From Ehretia macrophylla (lineage: Eukaryota > Streptophyta > Magnoliopsida > Boraginales > Ehretiaceae): 64,000 nucleotides of DNA. Numbering within the stretch: position 1 is the first letter of the stretch; the number at the start of each line of letters is the position of its first letter. The stretch lies in the NCBI GenBank assembly GCA_037974665.1, contig CM075765.1, positions 61,735,247-61,799,246 of the forward strand, in the 5' to 3' direction. A program made the translations under genes and the position numbers. Of the stretch, positions 1 to 10,365 are shown in pieces. A model generated the notes under the pieces. The model worked only from the letters and a program-made list of their open reading frames with translations, searched no databases and was not told the DNA's origin.

Positions 1-598
1 CATGTTTCAGGTGGCACAGTTGGTGGAGTTGCCTTAGCTGCTGTGTGATATTTGTCTGAGGTGGATGTGCTTTCTGGTGGCTATGGGAAGAGTTTGGTGT
101 CCTATGTATAATCTATTTTTGGGCCTTAAAGCTCATGTATCTATTTGAGTAATATGTAAGCTGGAAGTCTGATAATGTAGTAGCAGTGGTAATTCTATGG
201 CTTGTAATAACTTATATTTATATTTCTAGTTGCTTTGCATGCTTGGGAGTGAATGGCTTAGTGTAGAATGTTTTATCTCTAAGTATGTTTTAATGTTATC
301 CTAGAATGGCATGGTTATTAGACTATATTATAAACAAGTTACTTGCATGCTTGTGTGGTTTTGGAACTGTTGTTTGCTTCAAGGCTCGGATGGCCGTGAA
401 TCTTTAAATATTTAGCCATGAAAAGTTTGTTTACCTTGTAGTTACCTTATTTGAGAATTTACAGGTTTTCAGAATGTCCATAGTACAGGGGAAACTCTGT
501 CCGTTTTTCCCCTAAAATTTTGTGACCGGGTTTGGTATTGGGTTGAGAATAGCATGGTTATTAGAGCCTCCGGTCTCGTGAGGGATCGGGGCGTTACA
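1..598 (+). mobile_element. 3' part of a long LTR, family C (cut by window edge)
   Basis: The segment ends in GGGGCGTTACA and matches the last ~640 bases of the complete family C LTR at 21035-24395, including the acceptor-like TTTCAGG near its start, the GGCTCGGATGGCC block and the CAGGGGAAACTCTGTCCG block. The window starts inside it, so whether it is a solo LTR or part of a full element cannot be told. The five bases after it (599-603, attgg) would be its target duplication if the left end were visible. Confidence 0.8.
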
Positions 599-827
599 AT
601 TGGAATTCATTCTCACATTTGTATTTCTTCTTTAGTTAGTGGTAATGCAAAGAAGAACAGCAAAGAGAGATGATTTTTATTAGCCAGTGGGGGCATATCT
701 AAGAAGAAAATTAAGGATTGTATAGGCATGTGTAAAAGATATTTTCATAGCCTTAAAACCAGACATTAAAGAGGTTTTAATCCAAAGTATTTTTATAGCT
801 TGAATGTCAAGGTTGTAAAGCTACTAT
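599..827 (+). other. Short AT-rich stretch, probable copia remnant
   Basis: No open frame. It is the left flank of element A1, whose right flank (from 10366) is decayed Ty1/copia coding sequence, so these bases probably belong to the gag end of the same copia element. The last five bases (823-827, actat) are one copy of the A1 target duplication. The copia assignment of this piece rests on position more than on recognisable motifs. Confidence 0.35.
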
Positions 828-3121
828 TGTCACGCCCCGACCCAACCTTGCAAAAGGCCAAGCCCGGACCCGACACACGGACGGAGTCTCCTTTGTACCG
901 CGGACGTTCCGAAACCCTACATTCAACACAACACTTGCGAAAGCTATATAAACAATCATATCAAGCCAACTTTCTTCAAAACATACATCTTCTTATTATC
1001 CAACTTTGCAACCCAAAAATGATATGCATACTACACAATTATTTATGCCACTAAACCATTAGCTATTAGCATGCATTTCTTCACTAGTCATCCAAGTATA
1101 AGTTTACAATTTTACAAACTTTAAACCATTACAACATAAGACCATTAAAGGTCTCAAAATAGGAAAATACATACAAGGCTACAAGCCTCAAAATTAAGCG
1201 TCCTTCACGCAATATACATAACAAACAAGGTTTGCACAAAACTGGTAACCAACCACCAGCAAAGCAGGGAAGTGCTATCACGGAAACACCTCCACCTGCT
1301 CCTCCTCCTCTATTACCTCGAGAGGGTCTGCTTCAACTACTCCTGTAAAAACATGGTATAGAAAGGAATGAGCAAAAACTATTGCTCAGCGAGGGCAATT
1401 GGTCTCAAGGACGGAGATGAGAGGAGTATGCAATGCAATTAGCCAAACAATACATACAAATCATATAAGTTACCTCCAAAGCCAACAATAAAGCAAGGTA
1501 AGTATTTAAAGCTGCAACATTCAATTAAAGGATACGATACTCTTTTCACGAGCAACTTTCAAACACGAATTCGATGACGACGCGCCGGCCCAAAACCACC
1601 TTATAACACCAGTTTGGAATACCCCGGAAGTATCCATCAACCTACGACCCAAATCTCCCTGGGAGGCAACCCAAGCGAGAAAGGGAATAGCAGCGAAGCT
1701 AGAGCAACCAACACTGGCAACCCAAGGCTACCCAGAGAGGCCCATCACTCACGCACGAGACACTATGCAATGCAAGACTCGATACAAGACGATAAACAAG
1801 CGAAAAACAAGCGATAAAGCCACACGTGGGAGAATAACAAAGTAGGTTACTCTCGCACGCAATAGCAGCAATTTGATAAGCAATTCAATCCAAAACAACT
1901 CAAACAAGTAATTCAAGTAATTCTAAGCATTCTATAAGCATAAAGACAAGTAAACACACAAAAACACAAATCGGCCCCAACTATCAAAATGCTACCATTT
2001 TCAAACGAGCCACGAGTTCTGGAAACCGACTTCACCAACCCTCCTAGGTCACCATAAGGCACGTCTAAAGACCCCGAAACCTTACTTTACCCTAGAACTC
2101 GCGCAAAGCCCCGATTTCCCCCTTTCTCATTTGAACTACAACTACAACAACCAAACACCCAACCAACGCCATCGCACCAAAAGTGCTTCCATGGCCTCCC
2201 GAAGCAATGCCAACACGCAAAATGAGAAAATGCCAAAGTCAACCTAAACGACCCCGACTTTCCCAAAGGCTTAATTCTCATTTTTTCCTCTACGCAACCC
2301 AAACAAACCACATATTTTAGCATTCTAGCATACCTAGCACGTTTCTACATCAACGGAAAGCATAACAGCGCAACTTCAACGTTTCAAGGTTTTACTATTC
2401 ATAAAATACTATTCATTTCACAATTCAATTTGCAATCACAACATTTAACCGCAGAAAATATTACAAAGCTATAAATACATGTTCTACAAATGCCAAGGAA
2501 CATTCTAGAAGCATCAAATCGCTTTAAATAACGATCTACGGATAAATCTAAAAATTGACAAAGTTAACAAACACAACGTATAAATGCGCAAATAACATGC
2601 TTCCCTCACCTTAGGTACTCCTAGTCGCTAGGAAAACAACGTTGGTTGCCTTGGAAACCACCCCGCACAAGCTCTCGCAAAGATTGATCGATTGGAAGTT
2701 GAAAGGTTTTTTTTTTTTTCCTCTCTAAAGCTCTCGGCCTGCTCTCCTTTTTTTCAGCTGCTATCTCTTTTATTTTGCTTGTTTTAGCTTATTAAAAGGT
2801 AATAGATTGGTCAAAGTTGGTCAAGCCTTGGTCAATATAGCTTAAGTTGGTCAATTGACTTGTTTTTGTGCATTTTAAAGCCATAACAACTAAGGAAAAA
2901 TTAATTATAGCTAACAACAATTAAAATATAAAATTTAAGTCATCTAAATACTAGTTTCACTATTTGCTGAGGACTAGAAATCGTTATCTAGCTATCGCTC
3001 CTTAAATGCAATGCACGTTGCGTCAGCGAGAAAGTAACAGTTAATTCACAAAGCATTTAAAGAAATATAATTTTCAAAATAATAAACAAAGAATTTTCAC
3101 ATTCCGGGCTCGGGTATTACA
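828..3121 (-). repeat. 3' LTR of A1
   Basis: On the minus strand it starts TGTAATACCCGAGCCC and ends GGGGCGTGACA, giving short terminal inverted repeats. It contains hairpin HP1 (1617-1635), hairpin HP2 (1369-1388) and the acceptor-like site with acidic tail just after HP2. Pyrimidine-rich stretches occur near 2708-2760. Small ORFs inside it are not conserved protein genes. Confidence 0.93.
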
Positions 3122-3136
3122 CCCTCTCCCCCTTAA
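3122..3136 (-). other. Polypurine tract of A1
   Basis: On the minus strand AAGGGGGAGAGGG lies directly before the 3' LTR, the usual plus-strand priming site of LTR elements. The bases just upstream (GCAATTGTTTTAAG) encode the last residues QLF and stop of the polyprotein and recur in elements B1 and B2. Confidence 0.85.
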
Positions 3137-4035
3137 AACAATTGCGCCCACGCAATTCTTACCTGGTCAACAAACAACTCCGGATACTGATCCCGAACTT
3201 GGTCCTCTCTTTCCCAAGTCGCTTCCTCAAACCCATGATGATTCCACAGAACCTTTACTAACGGAATACTCTTTCTGCGAAGCTCCTGAATCTTCCGATC
3301 CACAATTCTAATCGGTTTCTCTTCATAAGACAACTTCTCTTCAATCTGCAAAGGCTCTGGTTCAAGTACATGTGAAGGGTTTGGATGATACTTCTTCAAC
3401 ATAGACACGTGGAACCCATCGTGCAGTCTGGACAAGCTCGGAGGCCAAGCTAATCGACAAGCCAAAGGACTTACCTTTTCGGTGATCTCATACGGACCCA
3501 CATACCTGGGACTAAGCTTCCCGCTCTTACCGTGCCGAATCAATCCCTTCCGTGGAGAAATCTTAAGAAACACCCAATCTCCCAAATCAAACTTAAGATC
3601 CCGACGGTGCTTATCTGCATAACTCTTCTGACAACTCTGAGCTGTAAGCATATGCTGGCGAATAAGGTGAACATTATCTACCATCTTAATCATCTCAGGT
3701 AACACAGTCGGATCAACTGTTCTCATCTCTCCAACCTCTTCCCAATATAATGTGGATCTGCATTTACGACCATACAACTCCTCGTAGGGACCCATACCTA
3801 TAGTAGATTGATAACTATTGTTGTAGGCGAACTCCGCTAAAGGCAAAAACTTCTCCCAATTCTTCCCAAAGTCTAGCACACATGCTCGAAGCATGTCTTC
3901 CAAGATCCTGATGGTTCTCTCAGACTGGCCATCAGGTTGCGGATGATATGCAGTATTGAAGCTCAACTTAGTACCCATGGCCTCTTGCAACTTCTGCCAA
4001 AAATGAGATCTGAATCTGGGATCCCTATCTGACAC
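3133..4035 (-). pseudogene. pol: A1 pol C-terminus: integrase end plus chromodomain
   Basis: A 300-residue open part of the polyprotein, separated from the main pol frame by one stop codon at about 4036-4041. It begins with the second catalytic Asp region of the DDE integrase (SDRDPRF, residues 2-8) and has the catalytic Glu in GQSERT (about residue 39). A GPY-like stretch (YVGPYEI) follows near residue 180. Residues 240-290 form the chromodomain, with VKVLWNHHG and EATWE. The chromodomain is expected to direct integration to marked chromatin in this lineage. It ends at QLF, overlapping the polypurine tract region. No frameshift is seen within the piece. Confidence 0.9.
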
Positions 4036-4041
4036 TATACT

Positions 4042-6696
4042 CTATGGCACACCATGCAATCTCACAATATTAGCAACATAAAGTTCAGCTAGCTTATCAA
4101 GGCTATCCTGTTTGTTCACGGGAATAAAATGTGTAACTTTAGTCAAGCGGTCCACAACAATCCAAACAGAATCACATCCTCTCGGAGATCTAGGAAGATC
4201 GGTCACAAGGTCCACTGTTATATGTACACACTTCCATTGTGGAATCGACAACGGCTGGAGAAATCCGGCTGGCCTCTGATGCTCAACTTTAACCCTCTGA
4301 CAAGTCAAACATCTGGATACATACCCAGCAATCTCCCTCTTCATATTGTTCCACCAGAAGTGTTGCTTCAAATCTCTATACATCTTTGTACTGCCCGGGT
4401 GAATCGTGTACCTCGAATTATGTGCCTCGGACAGGATCTCATTCTTCAAAGTCGGATCATCAGGAACACATACTCTATCCCTGAATCTGAAAATGCCATC
4501 TGCATGTAATTTAAACTCTGACTCTCCCCCTTTTGATTTTTCTTGGATCTTCAAGATGTGAGGATCAGTCTTCTGAGCCTCTTTGATCTGTGCTAGCAAC
4601 CCTGACTGAATTTGTAAACTAGCAACCCGAATCCCTACCTCAGTAGCTTCTGGTTTCCATGAACAAATTTCTTCCAAAGTCTCCCAGTCCTTGATAATCA
4701 AGCTTGCAACAGTAGCCTTTCGGCTCAAAGCATCAGCAACAACATTTGCCTTACCTGGCACATAGTTAATAGAACAGTTATAACCACCCAATAGCTCTAG
4801 CCTCCTCCGCTGCCTCATATTCAGATCCTTCTGTGAAAAAAAATACTTGAGACTCTTGTGGTCAGTAAATATTTCAAATCTGCAACCCCACAAGTAGGGA
4901 CGCGACTTCTTCAAAGCAAACACAACTGCAGCTAACTCAAGATCATGTGGAGGGTAATTGACTTCATAAGGTTTCAATTTCCTAGAAGCATAGGCATTCA
5001 CCTTACCATTCTGCATTAAAACACAGCCCAATCCTTCTTTAGATGCATCACTGTAGACAACGAAGTTCTCTATTCCCTCAGGTAAAGCTAGTATAGGAGC
5101 TGTAGTTAGTCTCTTCTTCATTTCTTGGAAACTGGATTCACATTTGGCATCCCAGTTGTAAGCAACTTTCTTCCGAGTCAACTGGCACAAAGGTCCAGAA
5201 ATTTTAGAAAAGTCTTTAACAAATCTTCGGTAGTAACCTGCCAATCCAAGAAAACTCCGAATCTCTGACACCGTCTCAGGTCTCTTCCAAGATGAAACAA
5301 CTTCAATCTTAGCTGGTTCCACTGAAATTCCTCGATCTGAAATGATATGGCCCAGAAAAGATATCTGATTCAACCAGAACTCACACTTGTTGAATTTAGC
5401 AAAATGCTTGTTTTCCTGCAAAGTCTGAAGCACAATCCTCAAGTGTTGCTCATGTTCAGCCTCGTTCTTCGAATACACTAAAATGTCATCAATGAAGATC
5501 ACGACAAACTGATCAAGGTAAGGCCGAAAGACCCTCTGCATCAAGTCCATGAATGCGGCTGGTGCATTCGTCAATCCAAACGGCAACACAACAAACTCAT
5601 AGTGGCCATATCTAGTCCTGAATGCCGTCTTTGGTATATCGTCACTCCGAATTCTAAGTTGATAGTAGCCCTGCCTCAAGTCAAATTTGGAGTAAACACT
5701 CGCACCCTGCAACTGGTCAAACAATTCTTCAATCAACGGCAAGGGGTATTTATTCTTAATCGTGACTTGATTAAGTCCCCTGTAATCAATACATAACCGT
5801 AGCGTGCCGTCTTTCTTTGTCACAAACAACACAGGTGCGCCCCACGGCGAAGAACTAGGTTGTATAAACCCTTTCTCAAGCAAGTTCTGAAGCTGAATTT
5901 TTAACTCCTGAAGTTCGGCCGATGCCATCCTGTAAGGACTCCTAGAAATTGGCGCAGTGCCTGGTACAAGATCAATCACGAACTCAATCTCCCTATCCGG
6001 TGGTAAACCCGGTAATTCCTCGGGAAATACTCCAGGGAAGTCTCTAACAATCGGAACCTCATTCAGACTCAACTTATCAGCAGGCTGATTGATCAAATAG
6101 GCTAAGTAAGCTTTACAACCCCTATTCAACAACTTAGAAGTCTTGATCGCTGATAAAAGTGGAATGCGGGCAGCCCTGCAGTTCCCAACAATCTCTAGTA
6201 CCGGTAGGTCAGGAACCTTAAGATAAACAACCTTTGTTCTACAATCCAACTGAGCATAATACTTTCCCAACCAGTCCATTCCCAAAATGATTTCAAAGTC
6301 ACGGAATGGTAATATAATTAAATCAACAGGAAATTTACGGTTCTCAATACATATATCACAGGATTTGCAAATAGACACAGTAACAAATTTTTCACCCAAA
6401 TGTGTACTAACTTCAACTTCATAAGGCAATTTATCAATGCAAACATTCACAGATCGTGCACATGCAGGAGTTATAAACGAATGTGTAGCTCCGGGATCAA
6501 TCAAAACTTTAACTGGCTGAGTATTGAGACGAAAGGTACCTTCCACAATAGCTGTAGTATCGGGCAGCTCCTCTGCATCTAGTGCAAAGACCCTAGCCTG
6601 AACTCTCTGTGCTGGTCGTGCACCTGCTGCCCTATTCTGAACACCTTGGCCTTCACCACGGCCCTGAACATTATTATATTTAGGGCAATCCCTCAC
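4042..6696 (-). pseudogene. pol: A1 pol: protease, reverse transcriptase, RNase H, integrase
   Basis: An 884-residue uninterrupted frame. The first residues belong to the second gag zinc knuckle, so the ATG is not a real start. The protease site reads [10 protein letters not shown] near residue 67, with Pro where Ser or Thr is usual, probably damaging. Reverse transcriptase follows from about residue 230, with FIDDILVYS (DNA about 5475-5501). RNase H has DASKEGLG and [10 protein letters not shown]. Integrase has the HHCC zinc site ending CLTCQRV (about 4297-4317) and the first catalytic Asp in TVDLVTDL. It encodes the enzymes for copying and inserting the element. A stop at the 3' end separates it from the integrase C-terminus, so the copy is not autonomous unless the stop is read through. 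Confidence 0.93.
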
Positions 6697-7100
6697 CCTA
6701 TGGTCATCACTGCCACAACCCGTACATTTACCACTCTTCCTCTAGTAGTTAGCCTCAATATGCCCTAGCCGATTACAATAATTACACAACTGATTTTGCC
6801 TAACTGCAGTGTTTCCCGTAGGTGCTGGGGCTCTGGCAGGGGTAGGAACTGTACCTCCCTGCTGGGGTCTAGTCACAGCTGGCCTAGCCTGAATCTGCTG
6901 CTGTGGCTGATACGACGCTGCTGAGGACTCTGTGCAGAAGCCTGAAACTACCTCGGCTGACTCTGGCTTCTCTGGCCCAAAAACTGCTTCTTACTCGGCT
7001 GACTGCTCTCAGCTAACATCTCAGCCTTCCGTTTCTCAAACTTCGAGGCTGCTTGAAATGCCTCGGGAAAAGTTGTGTAGGTCTGCCCAGTCAAATGCAA
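6697..7100 (-). pseudogene. gag: A1 gag C-terminal linker and zinc knuckles, interrupted
   Basis: Continues the gag frame after a TAG at about 7101. It encodes a Q/S/P-rich linker, then two CCHC-type knuckles around 6680-6790. The first reads CNYCNRLGH...Y, with Tyr in place of the final Cys. The second, [14 protein letters not shown], is complete. A second in-frame TAG lies between them near 6740. Both stops are one transition away from sense codons (for example CAG to TAG). Confidence 0.8.
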
Positions 7101-7748
7101 CTATATGTCCATTCTCAGCCCACGGACAAACCTATGTATCATCCTCCTAGCTGGCCGTACCAACTCGGGCATATACCTCGACAGGCTAACAAACCTAGCC
7201 TCATACTGTGCAACAGTCATATTTCCCTGTTTCAGGGCCACAAACTCATCTTCCCGTCTTTCCATAGCCATCTCGAGAATATATTTGTCCCGGAACTCAC
7301 TTACAAAATCATCCCATAAGTGTGGAACATCCTCACAATCCCACCTCAATCTGACAGTATTCCACCACTGCTCTGCATCACCCTCGAATAAGAATGACGC
7401 ATAGTCTATTCTTGCCTCATCAGTATACCTCAACGCGGTGAAAATCTTCTCAACTCGATTAATCCATCTCTCGGCCGCCTCATCATCCGGCTCCCCGAAG
7501 AACTTTCCCGGCTCGTGCCTCAGAAATTTCTCTAGCTGGTTATTCTCAACTCTGTACCCCTGTCCACCAGGAATAGCTTGATTACCCTGGGGATTAATCC
7601 GGTCCTGCCTCTGCTCATGTAGCACCTGTGTGATCCGGTCTACTGCAGTAGTCATGGTAGCCATAAACTGCTCGGGCAACGGCTGCTGACCCTGTTCTGC
7701 TGCCTCTTCATCTGATCCTATACCTTGAGTACCATGACGTGGCGGCAT
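7101..7748 (-). pseudogene. gag: A1 gag N-terminal part
   Basis: A 215-residue frame starting MPPRHGTQG, the likely true start of the polyprotein: the upstream leader to the primer site is about 300 bases and non-coding. Residues 60-200 match the plant retrotransposon gag domain, with AERWINRVEKIF, EGDAEQWWNTVR and FRDKYI. Gag forms the virus-like particle and packages element RNA. The frame stops at a TAG where a Gln codon would fit. The same domain in element D is clearly related but not identical. Confidence 0.88.
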
Positions 7749-8037
7749 AGTAGCAACTCACAATAGCTGGCAACATTTAAAAGCAGTTTATAGACATAAA
7801 AATAGCACAAAAAAGTACATAACACTCGAGTCAGTAACAATCCGATATTCTATCACACAATTCACATAAGACAAGTTTAACTTGCCAAACTATTTCACTT
7901 AAACACATAAGCACTTCAAGTTCACAAAGTCATGCTAGAACATTTTCTTTTCACTTAGCAATCATACATAAACACTTTAGCATTTTAGACCTTTACCCCA
8001 CAGACCGAGAATCATATCCCGGCTCATGCAAGACTAA
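7749..8037 (-). other. A1 5' leader
   Basis: Non-coding A-rich stretch between the primer site and the gag start, matching the usual untranslated leader of Ty3/gypsy elements. No other feature is seen. Confidence 0.7.
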
Positions 8038-8053
8038 CCTGGCTCTGATACCA
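8038..8053 (-). other. Primer binding site of A1 (tRNA-iMet)
   Basis: On the minus strand it reads TGGTATCAGAGCCAGG, complementary to the 3' end of plant initiator methionine tRNA. It sits eight bases after the 5' LTR. Element D has the same site. Confidence 0.92.
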
Positions 8054-8061
8054 CCTAAAGA

Positions 8062-10360
8062 TGTCACGCCCCGCCCTGACCCCGCAAAAGGCCAAGCCCG
8101 AACCCGACACACGAATGGAGTCTCATCTGTTCCGCGGACGACCCGAAAACCATAAGATCAACACAACACTTGCGAAAGCTATATAAACAATCATATCAAG
8201 CCAACTTTCTTCAAAACATACATCTTCTTATTATCCAACTTTGCAACCCAAAAATGATATGCATACTACACAATTATTTATGCCACTAAACCATTAGCTA
8301 TTAGCATGCATTTCTTCACTAGTCATCCGAGTATAAGTTTACAATTTTACAAACTTTAGACCATTACAACATAAGACCATTAAAGGTCTCAAAATAGGGA
8401 AATACATACAAGGCTACAAGCCTCAAAATTAAGCGTCCTTCACGCAATATACATAACAAACAAGGTTTGCACAAAACTGGTAACCAACCACCAGCAAAGC
8501 AGGGATGTGCTATCACGGAGACACCTCCACCTGCTCGTCCTCCTCTATTACCTCGAGAGGGTCTGCTTCAACTACTTCTGTAAAAACATGGTATAGAAAG
8601 GAATGAGCAAAAACTATTGCTCAGCGAGGGCAATTGGTCTCAAGGACGGAGATGAGAGGAGTATGCAATGCAATTAGCCAAACAATACATACAAATCATA
8701 TAAGTTACCTCCAAAGCCAACAATAAAGCAAGGCAAGTATTTAAAGCTGCAAACACTCAATTAAAGGATACGATACTCTTTTCACGAGCAACTATCAAAC
8801 ACGAATACGAAGACGACGCGCCGGCCCAAAACCACCTTATACCACCAGTTTGGAATACCCCGGAAGTATCCATCAACCTACGACCCAAATCTCCCTGGGA
8901 GGCAACCCAAGCGAGAAAGGGAATAGCAGCGGAGCTAGAGCAACCAACACTGGCAACCCAAGGCTACCCAGAGAGGCCCATCACTCACGCGCGAGACACT
9001 ATGCAATGCAAGACTCGATACAAGACGATAAACAAGCGATAAACAAGCGATAAAGCCACACGTGGGAGAATAACAAAGTAGGTTACTCTCGCACGCAATA
9101 GCAGCAATTTGATAAGCAATTCAATCCAAAACAACTCAAACAAGTAATTCAAGTAATTCTAAGCATTCTATAAGCATAAAGACAAGTAAACACACAAAAA
9201 CACAAATCGGCCCCAACTATCAAATTGCTACCATTTCCAAACGAGCCACGAGTTCTGGAAACCGACTTCGCCAACCCTCCTAGGTCACCATAAGGCACGT
9301 CTAAAGACCCTGAAACCTTACTTTACCCTAGAACTCGCGCAAAGCCCCGATTTCCCCCTTTCTCGTTTGAACTACAACTACAACAACCAAACACCCAACC
9401 AATGCCATAATCGCACCAAAAGTGCTTCCATGGCTTCCCGAAGCAATGCCAGCACGCAAAACAAGAAAACGCCAAAGTTGACCTAAACGACCCCGACTTT
9501 CCCAAAGGCTTAATTCTCATTTTTTCCTCTACGCAACCCAAACAAACCACACATTTTAGCATTCTAGCATACCTAGCATGTTTCTACATCAACGGAAAGC
9601 ATAACAGCGCAACTTCAACGTTTCAAGGTTTTACTATTCATAAAACACTATTCATTTCACAATTTAATTTGCAATCTCAACATTTAACTGCAGAAAATAT
9701 TACAAAGCTATAAATACATGTTCTACAAATGCCAAGGAACATTCTAGAAGCATCAAATCGCTTTAAATGACGATCTACGGATAAATCTAAAAATTGACAA
9801 AGTTAACAAACACAACGTATAAATGTGCAAATAACATGCTTCCCTCACCTTAGGTACTCCTAGTCGCTAGGAAAACAACGTTGGTTGCCTTGGAAACCAC
9901 CCCGCACGAGCTCTCGCGAAGATTGATCGATTAGAAGTTGAAAGGTTTTTTTTTTTGCCTCTCTAAAGCTCTCGGCCTGCTCTCCTTTTTTTTCAGCTGC
10001 TATCTCTTTTATTTTGCTTGTTTTAGCTTATTAAAAGGTAATAGATTGGTCAAAGTTGGTCAAGCCTTGGTCAATATAGCTTAAGTTCGTCAATTGACTT
10101 GTTTTTATGCATTTTAAAGCCATAACAACTAAGGAAAAATTAATTATAGCTAACAACAATTAAAATATAAAATTTAAGTCATCTAAATACTAGTTTCACT
10201 ATTTGCTGAGGACTAGAAATCGTTATCTAGCTATCGCTCCTTAATTGCAATGCACGTTGCGTCAACGAGAAAGTAATAGTTAATTCACAAAGCATTTAAG
10301 GAAATATAATTTTCAAAATAATAAACAAAGAATTTTCACATTCCGGGCTCGGGTATTACA
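8062..10360 (-). repeat. 5' LTR of A1
   Basis: 2299 bp, nearly identical to 828-3121 with scattered substitutions and a few small indels. HP1 is at 8853-8871 and HP2 at 8604-8623. The target duplication actat follows at 10361-10365. Confidence 0.93.
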
Positions 10361-10365
10361 ACTAT

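Larger units (their letters stand above)
828..10360 (-). mobile_element. Element A1: nearly intact Ty3/gypsy chromovirus
   Basis: A 9533-bp LTR retrotransposon reading on the minus strand. It has two long LTRs of 2294 and 2299 bp, a primer binding site matching the initiator-Met tRNA 3' end, a polypurine tract, and a single gag-pol frame broken by only a few stops. Target duplication actat is at 823-827 and 10361-10365. Domain order is gag, zinc knuckles, protease, reverse transcriptase, RNase H, integrase, chromodomain. This order and the C-terminal chromodomain place it among chromoviruses; the Tekay/Del lineage is my best guess. The LTRs differ at few sites by eye, so the insertion is young. 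It landed in an old copia element. Confidence 0.93.

Noticed and set aside
1614-1817. 67-residue ORF repeated at 8850-9053
   Set aside because: It is the two LTR copies of one element read antisense. It overlaps the HP1 module, and its repetition only reflects LTR identity.
4129-4509. 126-residue plus-strand ORF opposite pol
   Set aside because: Antisense shadow of the A1 integrase frame; no motif. The same applies to 48042-48794 opposite the D integrase.
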